Shown here one piece after another: positions 54,094-64,000 of a DNA stretch of 64,000 nt. How positions within the stretch are numbered: the first letter of the stretch is position 1; every line of letters begins with the position of its first letter. Made by a program: the position numbers and the translations under genes. Source of the stretch: DATADW01 sp963733905 (lineage in GTDB: Bacteria > Actinomycetota > Acidimicrobiia > Spongiisociales > DATADW01). The notes beneath the pieces are model-generated. The model was not told the origin of the DNA. It made no database searches and saw only the letters and a list, made by a program, of their open reading frames with translations. The stretch lies in contig CAVTEU010000006.1 of NCBI GenBank assembly GCA_963733905.1, forward strand, positions 455,979 through 519,978. The letters are read 5' to 3'.

Positions 54094-55434
54094 TCAGACC
54101 GGGGTGAGCTCCCCGCTGCGCGCCACCGAGCCCCAGAACCGCCCACTGTCGCGCACCTTGCGCTCGAGCGTGTCGTAGTCGACGTGGACGATCCCGAAGC
54201 GCTGGTGGAATCCGTGCGCCCACTCGAAGTTGTCCATGAGCGACCAGACGAAGTAGCCGCGCAACGGCACGCCCCGCTCGATCGCATCCAGGGCGGCGCC
54301 AAGATGGCTGCGCAGATAGCTGACCCGCTCCGGGTCCTTGGTGGGCTCGTTGTCGTCAGCCGGGTAGGAGGCACCGTTCTCGGTGATGAAGAGCGGCAGG
54401 TCCCCGGTACGCGAGGCCACGAACTCGAGGGTCTCGGTGAGTCCCTCCGGGTAGACCTCCCACCCCATCAAGGTCAGGTCCATGCTGCTCGATGTCGAGT
54501 GCGGGGAGGAGCGGCGACCGTACCCAGTTCCTCGTGTAGTAGTTGACACCGAGAAAGTCGATCGGACGGGCGATCAACTCCATGTCGCCGTCGAGGATCT
54601 CGCTGCGGTCCCATCCCCAGTCACGGAGCCCATCCTCGGGGTACCCGCGCCCCGTGATCGGATCGAGGTACCAGCGGTTCTCCTGGTCGTTGGCCACCGC
54701 CGCAGCTTCCTGATCGAGCAGGTGCAGTGGTGGCGGGGTGCTTGGGTGTGAAGTTGAGCACGATCCCGACCTGGGCTTGCGGCGCCGCCGCCCTGATCGC
54801 CTCGACGGCGAGGCCGTGCCCGACCAGCAGGTGGTGTGAGGCGGCTACCGCCGCCGATCGAGTCGGTGCGACCGGGGGCATGTTCGCCTCCCCGGTAGCC
54901 ATGGTTGGAGACGACGTGCGGCTCGTTGTGGGTGATGATGTGGTGGACGCGGTCTCCCAGCCTGCCAGCCACTACCGAGGCGTACTCGGCGAAGGCCTCT
55001 GCGGTGGCGCGCACCGGCCAGCCCCCGGCGTCCTCGAGCACCTGGGGCAGGTCCCAGTGGTAGAGCGTCATGAACGGCTCGATGTCGTTTGCGAGCAGTT
55101 CGTCAACCAGCCGGTCGTAGAAGTCGAGCCCGGCGGCGTTCACCGGCCCGGTTCCGTCGGGGATGACCCGGGGCCAGGCCACCGAGAAGCGGTAGGCATT
55201 GAGACCCAGGTCGGCCATGAGGGCCACGTCCTCGCGATAGAGGTTGTAGTGGTCGCAGGCGACGTCGCCGGTGTGCCCGTCACGAACCCGCCCAGGGGTG
55301 TGGGCGAATCGGTCCCAGATGCTCTCGCCGCGGCCGTCGGCTTCGACCGCCCCTTCGATCTGATAGGAGGCAGTGGCCGCCCCCCAGATGAAGTCGGGGG
55401 GGAAATGAGACTGCTCACTCGTGCCTCCTGTCAT
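54094..55434 (-). CDS. Glycoside hydrolase family 1 beta-glucosidase (about four frame breaks)
   Basis: About 447 residues. FPPDFIWGAATASYQIEGAV is the GH1 signature. The acid/base Glu is in VHHIITHNEPHVVSNHGYRG, and the nucleophile is in PLFITENGASYPADDNEPTK. DFLGVNYYTRNWVR and YFVWSLMDNFEWAHGFHQRF are also typical. Breaks lie near 54860, 54740, 54660 and 54485. There is no signal peptide, so it hydrolyses short beta-glycosides inside the cell. ATG 55434 follows an aggaggcacgag ribosome site. It is divergent from the CO dehydrogenase operon by 166 bases; neither promoter could be assigned. Confidence 0.88.
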
Positions 55435-55600
55435 TGAGTGAACGGAAACATAGGGGTCATGCGTATCGCTTCGGTTCTCACCGCAAGCAATGAAGTCCAC
55501 GGGGCCGCACTCGTGGCGACCACCGGCACTTCGCATACGCCGAAAATGATGCGCCGCTATCGTCGCCGGGAGAGGGGCCCGCGGTGAGGAGGAGGTAGGG

Positions 55601-56480
55601 ATGTATCCCGCGCCGTTCGAGTACTCGGCGCCACGGAGCCTCGACGAGGCATTGGCGCAGTTGGCGGAGGTGGGCGAGGAGGGGCGGGTCCTCGCCGGCG
55701 GTCAGAGCCTCATCCCGATGATGAAACTGCGGCTCGCCGAGCCGGCACACCTGGTCGACATAAACCGTATCCCCGATCTCGATCAGATCGGCGTCGACAA
55801 CGGGCACCTCAGCATCGGGGCACTGGTCCGGCATGCCCAGATGGCGTCGTCCGACGTCGTATCGGAGCACAGTTCGCTGATGGCGAGCGCCGCCCCCTGG
55901 ATCTCAGATCCGCTGGTGCGGAACCGGGGGACCCTGTGCGGGTCGGTGGCGCATTGCGACCCCGAGGGTGACTGGAACTCGGTGATGCTGGCTCTCGGCG
56001 CCACCGTGGTGGCCCGTTCGACCGACGGCGAGCGCCGCATCCCGATCTCCGAGTTCGCGGTCGACTTCTTCACCAACTCGCTCCAGCCGGGGGAGATGGT
56101 GGTTGGAGTGGAGGTGCCAAAGGACGGCCCCCGGTCGGGCGGGAGCTACCTCAAGCTGGAGCGGAAGATCGGCGACTACGCCACCGTCGGCGTGGCCACC
56201 CAGATCGACCTCGACGACGCGGGAAAAATCGCCTCGGCCGGACTGGCTCTCACCAGCGTCGGGTCGATCAACATCGCAGTCTCCGAGGCCCCGCGGATGA
56301 TGACGGGAGAGGAGCCCACCGCCGGAACTCTTCTCCGAGGTGGGCAACCTCGCCTCGATGATGTGCGGTCCCGAGGACGATGTGCGCGGTCCCGCCGAGT
56401 ACAAGCGGGCGGTGGTCAAGACCTACACGGAGCGGGGTTTCGCCAAGGCGCTGGTCACGGCGCAGCAGGAGGTGGCGTGA
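55601..56480 (+). CDS. coxM: CO dehydrogenase medium (FAD) subunit (one frame break)
   Basis: About 292 residues. MYPAPFEYSAPRSLDEALAQ opens the family. RVLAGGQSLIPMMKLRLAEP is the first FAD motif and RNRGTLCGSVAHCDPEGDW the second. A break near 56325 leads to ELFSEVGNLASMMCGPEDDV and ERGFAKALVTAQQEVA, the usual end. CoxM passes electrons from the Fe-S subunit to the respiratory chain through FAD. ATG 55601 follows ggaggaggtaggg. The TGA at 56478-56480 overlaps the coxS ATG. Confidence 0.92.
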
Positions 56481-56961
56481 TGCAGGTCTCGGTGACTGTC
56501 AACGGGGCCGCATACGAGCGCGAGGTCGAGCCGCGCAAGCTCCTGGTCGACTTCATCCGGAGCGATCTGGGCCTGACCGGGACCCACATCGGTTGCGACA
56601 CCACCAACTGCGGGGCCTGCACCGTCCTGGTGGATGGGGTTCCCATGAAGTCGTGCACCATGTTGGCCGTCCAGGCCGACGGATCTTCGCTTCGCACCGT
56701 CGAGGGCCTCAAGCAGAACGGCCAGCTTCACCCGATACAGGCCGCCTTCAAGGAGCACCACGGGCTGCAGTGCGGCTTCTGTACCCCGGGGATGATGCTG
56801 GTCGGCACCGCCCTGATCGAAGAGAACCCATCTCCCACCGACGATGAGGTGCGGTGGGCGATCTCGGGCAACATCTGCCGCTGCACGGGTTACACCACCA
56901 TCGTCACCGCCATCCAGGCGGCGGGTGAGACGATGGCCGCCACGAGGATCGAGGAGATGGC

Positions 56962-56965
<4 letters not shown>
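56480..56965 (+). CDS. coxS: CO dehydrogenase small (2Fe-2S) subunit
   Basis: Uninterrupted 161 residues. The plant-type cluster is HIGCDTTNCGACTVLVDGVP, followed by a Cys in MKSCTMLAVQADG. The second cluster is HHGLQCGFCTPGMMLVGTAL with SGNICRCTGYTTIVTAIQ. Both clusters are complete. CoxS carries electrons from the Mo-Cu site of CoxL to the FAD of CoxM. It overlaps coxM by one base and coxL by four, so MSL is a tightly coupled operon. Confidence 0.95.
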
Positions 56966-59332
<2,367 letters not shown>

Positions 59333-59335
59333 GCG

Positions 59336-59356
59336 GCGGACGGCGGACACCAGACC
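59336..59356. repeat. Heptanucleotide repeat between coxL and coxF
   Basis: gcggacg, gcggaca and ccagacc follow the coxL stop with a period of seven, in a 31-base gap. Confidence 0.5.
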
Positions 59357-59363
59357 TCGGTCC

Positions 59364-60244
59364 TTGAGCACACTCCGGCGTGCCGCCGAGTTGCAGGAGA
59401 CCGGTCAGCCGTTCGTGCTCGCCACGGTCGTGTGGCGGCGGGCACCGTCATCCGGGCGACAGGGATCCAAAGCGATCATCAGTCCGGCCGGGGACGTTGA
59501 GGGGTGGCTCGGGGGGGCATGCGCCGCTCCAACCGTGGTGAGGCGCGCCCTCGAATCGCTCGAAGACGGGAAGCCCCGTGTTCTCGTGCTCGGCGAGCAC
59601 GACTCGCGGGAGGGTGTCGAGGTCGTGCCGATGGCGTGCGAGTCGGAGGGTGCCATGGAGGTCTATCTGGAGCCGGTCCTGCCAACACCCGAGTTGGTGG
59701 TGGTGGGCGATTCACCCATGGTCGGAGCCCTGGTCGAGATGGCCGCGGTGCTGGGATGGCGATCACGCTCGGTCGACAGCCCCGACCATCGGTGCGGTCG
59801 GCGAGGGCGGGTTCGTTGTCGTCGCCACCCAGGGCCACTACGACGAGCCGGCGCTGGTGGCAGCGCTGGCTTCACCGGCCGCCTTCATCGGCTTGGTTGC
59901 ATCGGGGAAGCGGGCATCATCGGTGCTCGAGGCGTTGCGGGCGGAGGGCGTGGACGAGGAGTCGTTGGCCAGGGTCCGGGCGCCCGCCGGTCTCGATCTG
60001 GGTCACACCAGCCACGAGGAGGTGGCGGTGGCCGTGCTGGCCGAGTTGGTCGCGCTGCGGGCCGCCAGCCGGTGCCGCGTCGCCCGCCGTGGTGCTCCCG
60101 GAGGTGGCAATCGACCCGGTCTGCGGGATGGAGGTCGACCCGGCGACCGCCCGGTTCTCGGCGGAGCACGAGGGGATCACCTATTGGTTCTGCGCGGCCG
60201 GGTGCCAGCGGCGGTTCGAGGAGGACCCCCTCGTCTACCTGTGA
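59364..60244 (+). CDS. coxF: XdhC/CoxF family protein fused to a YHS domain (two frame breaks)
   Basis: About 293 residues. The XdhC part shows LRRAAELQETGQPFVLATVV, WRRAPSSGRQGSKAIISPAG and VEGWLGGACAAPTVVRRALE, then GGFVVVATQGHYDEPALVAA, FIGLVASGKRASSVLEALRA and APAGLDLGHTSHEEVAVAVL. XdhC proteins insert the molybdenum cofactor into xanthine or CO dehydrogenases. After a break near 60075 a C-terminal YHS domain follows (AIDPVCGMEVDPATARFSAE, YWFCAAGCQRRFEEDP), a metal-binding Cys module of copper enzymes. Another break lies near 59785. TTG 59364 starts it, 31 bases after coxL. A copper-handling role for the YHS domain is inferred. Confidence 0.85.
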
Positions 60245-60308
60245 GCTCGACACGCCAACCCAGGGTTGCCAGCTACGCACGGGTAGTCCCCAACCCTGGG
60301 TTGGGCGC

Positions 60309-61421
60309 TCAGATCACATGGGTTTCCGGACGAGCGGCGGCTGAGGCGAATCGATCCACGGAGAGTGGGCTGAGATCGAGCGGCGGCTCCAATCCAAGCG
60401 CCAGGCGAGGCCAGATACTCGCCGACCACCGGCGCCTGCTGGAAACCGTGACCCGAGAACCCGGTGCCGTAGAGCAGACCCTTGGGTTCGGCGGCGGCGC
60501 CGATGACTGCGTTGTGGTCGGGGGTCATCTCGTAGTACCCCCACCAGCCGGGGCGAATCCCGAGGTCCGCCAGCAGCGGCAGACGGTGGGTGGCGAAAGG
60601 CGCCAGCTCCTCCAGGGTCGTCTGCCGCCCACCGAAGAGCAAAGACTTGCCCTCGCGCTGAAAGTAGAAGCCGGTGTCGAAGTCGATGGTCAGCGGCAAC
60701 TCGTGGGGGAGGGGATCGCCTGGCTCGGTCAGCCAGACATGGCGCGGCTCCGGTGTCACCGGTAGGTGGAGCCCCACCGCTGCGGCCAGATCCACCGACC
60801 ACACACCGGCGGCGATTATCACCAGCGGTGACGAGACCGGGCCCATCTGGTGGATACCCCGGTCACCCTTCCTTCCTCGACGGTCACCGCGGTGACCTCG
60901 CACCCCTGGATCACCCGAGCCCCGCGGCGGGTCGCGGCTCCGGCATATCCCTGGCCCACGCTCTCGGGGGTGGCGTAGCCGTCTATCGGGCAGAAGGTGG
61001 CTCCAGCCAGGTCGTCCGTGGCCAGTTGGGGGACGATGCGGGCGATCTCATCGGGACCGAGCATCTCCGACGGGACACCGAGCCGGTGTTGCAACTCGAG
61101 CGCCTCCCGGAACTGCGGCAGCGAGCCCGAACCGACCATGATCAGGTAGCCCCACTGCTTGAAGTCGATGTCCACGCCGATCTCGTCGCCGAATCGCTCG
61201 AAGCGGCGGATGTTCTCCAGGGCCATCCTGATGTTGAGCTCATCGGAGAACTGGGCGCGGATGCCCCCAGCCGCCTTGCTGGTGGAGCCGGCGCAGAGCG
61301 TGTCCCTTTCCAACAACAGGACATCCCGGCATCCAGCCGCCGTGAGGTGGTAGAGGGCACTGGCACCGGTCACGCCCCCACCGACGACGACGACGGCAGC
61401 GGTTTGGGGGAGATCGGGCAA
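60309..61421 (-). CDS. FAD-dependent amino-acid/sarcosine oxidase-type oxidoreductase (two frame breaks)
   Basis: About 370 residues of the DAO family. TAAVVVVGGGVTGASALYHL is the FAD-binding Rossmann motif. CAGSTSKAAGGIRAQFSDEL, FERFGDEIGVDIDFKQWGYL and ATFCPIDGYATPESVGQGYA fit sarcosine oxidase beta-like proteins. After a break near 60860 it continues VIIAAGVWSVDLAAAVGLHL, WWGYYEMTPDHNAVIGAAAE and GTGFSGHGFQQAPVVGEYLA; a second near 60410 gives an end RFASAARPETHVI. Electrons could go to ETF (etfAB lie about 6 kb away) or to oxygen. The start is uncertain (TTG 61421). It is divergent from dapB. Confidence 0.8.
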
Positions 61422-61451
61422 CAGCGAGGCTCCGGGTGAGGAGGGAGGCGG

Positions 61452-62237
61452 ATGGTACTGTCGGCCGCCGATGGGGGCTCCTCTCTGATACGTGTCGCGA
61501 TCTCCGGGGCGCCCGGTCGTCTCGCCACCGCGGTGGCCGAGGCCGTCGAGGCCGCCGACGACCTCGAGCTCACCGGCGCCTACAACCCGAACCGCGGGGG
61601 CAGTCCATTCGCCGGTTTGGAGGTGGTTGCCGACCCCGATGAGGTCGAGGCCGACGTGGTGGTCGAGTCGACCAACCCGACGGTGGTCATGGACAACCTC
61701 CGCGCTTGGCGCCGGCGTGGGTTTGGAGCCGTGGTCGGGACATCTGGGTTCACCGAGGAACGGCTCGACGAGCTGCGCCGGCTCTGGGGGGACGAAAGAC
61801 CGGGCTGTCTGGTGGTGCCCAACTTCTCGGTGGGGGCGGTGCTGATGGCGCGCTTCGCCGAGCTGGCCGCGCCCCACTTCGAGCAGGCCGAGGTGATCGA
61901 GCGCCACCACGCCGACAAGCCCGACGCCCCGTCGGGCACGTCTTTGAACACCGCCTCACGGATCGCCGCTGCAGGGGGGTCCTCCTCGACCGCCTCCTCG
62001 GAACTCGTCGCCGGGGCGAGGGGTGCCGACGTGGGCGGGGTGAGAGTCCACTCGGTCCGCCTGGAAGGTGTCATCTCGTATCAGGAGGTCGCCTTCTCCA
62101 ACAGCGGTGAGTTGTTCTCGGTGATCCACCAGAGCACCACCTATGCGTCCTTCGCCCTGGGCGCGGTTCTTTCCATCCGGCATGTGGTCGGCGCCGCCGG
62201 CGTGGCCGTGGGGCTCGACCAGGTGCTCGGTATCTGA
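61452..62237 (+). CDS. dapB: 4-hydroxy-tetrahydrodipicolinate reductase-type protein (DapB-like)
   Basis: Uninterrupted 261 residues. RVAISGAPGRLATAVAEAVE is the nucleotide-binding motif, GAVVGTSGFTEERLDELRRL follows, and the family signature is EVIERHHADKPDAPSGTSLN. VPNFSVGAVLMARFAELAAP is another conserved block. DapB reduces the lysine and diaminopimelate precursor with NAD(P)H, feeding peptidoglycan. The first about ten residues from ATG 61452 may be extra, since the family begins near LIRVAISG. It converges on the purine phosphorylase gene with two bases between stops. Confidence 0.9.
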   Translation: MVLSAADGGSSLIRVAISGAPGRLATAVAEAVEAADDLELTGAYNPNRGGSPFAGLEVVADPDEVEADVVVESTNPTVVMDNLRAWRRRGFGAVVGTSGFTEERLDELRRLWGDERPGCLVVPNFSVGAVLMARFAELAAPHFEQAEVIERHHADKPDAPSGTSLNTASRIAAAGGSSSTASSELVAGARGADVGGVRVHSVRLEGVISYQEVAFSNSGELFSVIHQSTTYASFALGAVLSIRHVVGAAGVAVGLDQVLGI

Positions 62238-62239
62238 GA

Positions 62240-63090
62240 TCAGGGAACGAGGACGGGGAGGGCGGCGTCGAGCAGCCGCGTGAACCGCTCTCTGGGCGGC
62301 GGTGGCGGTTTCCTGCACCTCGTCGTGTGACAGCGGGTTTGCCGACATCCCGGCGGCGAGGTTGGTCACCAGCGAGATACCGACAACCCTGCGCACCCAT
62401 GTGACGGGCCGCGATCGCCTCGGGCACCGTCGACATCCCCACCAGGTCGGCGCCGAGACGGCGTGCCATCTCCACCTCGGCGGGCGTCTCGTATGCGGGA
62501 CCGAGCAGCCAGGCGTAGACACCGCTGCCGAGTGGCTCGCCCAGGCCCGCCGCGGTTTCCGCCAGCCGCTGGCGGAGCCCGGCGGTGTACACCTCGGTCA
62601 TGTCGGGGAACCGCAGCCCGAGCCGTTCGTCGTTGCGGCCCTGGAGCGGGGTGCGTCCTGTGAGGTTGAGGTGGTCTCGGATGACGACCAGGTCTCCCGG
62701 GGAGAGCCCTTCGCCGATGCCGCCGGCGGCGTTGGTGAGGACGACCGTGCGGCAACCGGCGAGGACCGCGGCCCGCACCCCAAAGACCACCTCGGCCAGG
62801 TCCCACCCTTCGTAGGCGTGTACCCGCCCGGTGAAGGCGAGCACCGGGTAGCCATTTGCCATCGCCGACACGAGGACACCGCCGTGCCCTTCGACCGCGG
62901 GGACCGGCATCCCCGGAATCTCGTCGTAACCCGACTCGATCGGGTCGGACAGCGTGGCGGCATAGCCGCCGAGTCCGCTACCCAAGACCAGGGCGAGATC
63001 GTGCCTGGTGCGCCCGGTGCGCTCGGCGATCAGGTCGGCGGCGGCCCGGACCGTCTCGAATCGTGCCGCCGGGTGTGGCTCGGGTGGCAT
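62240..63090 (-). CDS. punA: Purine nucleoside phosphorylase (two frame breaks)
   Basis: About 283 residues of the trimeric class. LALVLGSGLGGYAATLSDPI is the phosphate loop, VLAFTGRVHAYEGWDLAEVV includes the phosphate-binding His, TVVLTNAAGGIGEGLSPGDL is the base-binding block (Glu and Asn follow), and GADLVGMSTVPEAIAARHMG is diagnostic. Breaks near 62395 and 62290 lead to VVGISLVTNLAAGMSANPLS and LLDAALPVLVP. It cleaves inosine and guanosine with phosphate. ATG 63090 overlaps the stop of deoA by one base, so the two salvage genes are one operon. Confidence 0.9.
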
Positions 63091-64000
63091 CAGCCGACCC
63101 GTTCGATCACGAGAGGGTGGGTGCTCGGGGCATCGTCACCAATCTGCCATGCCCCGGCGAGGAACGGAGGCCGTGTCCTCCCACCGTTCCTGGGAGCGGT
63201 AGCGCACCCTGGCCAAGGGCTGTCCCTTGTCCACCCGGTCGCCCGCCTTGGCGAGGAGCGTGATCCCGACGCCATGGTCCACTTCGTCCTCCTTGCGTTC
63301 CCTGCCGGCACCTAGCCGCATCGCAGCCACCCCGACGGTACGGGCATCGCACCGCGTCACCCAGCCTGCACGTTCCGGCCGTCACCTCGGCGATCTCGGG
63401 TGCCGACGGGAGGCCGGCCGGATCGTCCACCACCGAGGTGTCGCCGCCCTGGGCGGCGACGACACGGCGGAAGGCGTCGAGCGCAGCACCCGACTCGATG
63501 GCGCCTGCGACCGAGAGCGCCGCCTCGTCCGGCGAGCCGGTCGATGCCCGCCGCGATGAGCATCCGGGCGGCCAGGTCGGTGACCAACTCGACGAGGTCG
63601 TCGGGCCCTTCCCCGCGCAGCACCTCGATCGACTCGGCGACCTCGTTGGCGTTGCCCACCTCCAGCCCCGAGCGGCTCGCTCATGTCGGTCAGGACCGCC
63701 TCGACGGTCAGCCCGTGTGCCGCCCCCAGCCCGACCATGGTGGTCGGCCAGCAGGCGGGCGCGCTCGATGTCGCCCATGAACGAACCCGACCCCACCTTG
63801 ACATCGAGCACGAGGGCGTCGAGATCCTCGGCGAGCTTCTTCGACATGATCGACGAAGCGATCAGTGGGATCGAGGGCACGGTGCCGGTGGCGTCTCGCA
63901 GCGCATATAGCCGCCTGTCGGCGGGGACGAGGCTTTCCGACTGGCCCGCCAGGACCAGACCCTCGGCGGCGAGCACCTGGTTGAACCGATCGGGGTCGAG
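63090..64000 (-). CDS. deoA: Thymidine/pyrimidine-nucleoside phosphorylase, N-terminus outside window (several frame breaks)
   Basis: The gene enters from the right edge and is open to base 64000. DRFNQVLAAEGLVLAGQSES, LVPADRRLYALRDATGTVPS and IPLIASSIMSKKLAEDLDAL are the phosphate and pyrimidine-binding blocks, and LVLDVKVGSGSFMGDIERAR follows. Breaks lie near 63740, 63665, 63530, 63345 and 63180. The C-terminal domain ends VGITLLAKAGDRVDKGQPLA and APSTHPLVIERVG. It splits thymidine or uridine with phosphate, which completes salvage with Cdd and the purine phosphorylase. Thymidine versus general pyrimidine preference is undecided. Confidence 0.88.

Overview
The window is high-GC DNA (about two thirds G+C by eye) from an actinobacterium. 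Supporting signs are the order recG, rsmD, coaD, sepIVA-like, DUF177, rpmF, plsX, rnc, mutM, acyP ... smc, ftsY, which is an actinobacterial chromosomal backbone; a paired AdnA/AdnB helicase-nuclease; two PPOX-type flavin/F420 oxidoreductases; a DUF222-HNH (13E12-type) gene; and many GTG/TTG starts with 4-base start/stop overlaps. I would guess the class Acidimicrobiia or a near relative, but that is inference. No rRNA, tRNA or CRISPR array was seen.

Layout. 0-4.3 kb: ABC exporter (ATPase end plus two permeases), a CHRD protein, an SLH-domain protein and a PPOX protein. 4.3-17.7 kb: PlsB acyltransferase, Dtd, the AdnB-AdnA pair, Lon and a stand-alone RecB-type nuclease. 17.7-20.5 kb: two similar structured leader RNAs, one before a NUDIX hydrolase and one before a fatty acyl-CoA synthetase. 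20.5-25.5 kb: FabI-type enoyl reductase, alpha/beta hydrolase, membrane-anchored MurF-like ligase, D-Ala-D-Ala ligase. 25.5-33.7 kb: the housekeeping cluster for ribosomal proteins, RNA modification, CoA, phospholipid and DNA repair. 33.7-43.8 kb: an accessory segment of secreted Thr-rich proteins, an SOS-box-controlled DUF222-HNH gene, small paired membrane proteins, an MFS transporter and an ATP-dependent ligase. It separates acyP from smc, which are usually neighbours. 43.8-49.3 kb: smc, PPOX, ftsY, cdd. 49.2-52.3 kb: galT relic, GH97 glycosidase, galK. 52.3-55.4 kb: etfAB and a GH1 glycosidase. 55.6-60.3 kb: a form I aerobic CO dehydrogenase operon, coxMSL plus XdhC/CoxF fused to a YHS domain. 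60.3-64 kb: FAD amine/amino-acid oxidoreductase, dapB, purine and pyrimidine nucleoside phosphorylases.

A dominant technical feature is that over half of the genes, including essential ones (smc, lon, recG, plsX, etfA), are broken by single-base frame changes, more than 60 in all, while the protein homology continues straight across them. I read these as uncorrected sequencing indels, so such genes are listed as one CDS spanning the breaks, with approximate break points. Several intergenic gaps carry short heptanucleotide repeats that the genes do not explain.
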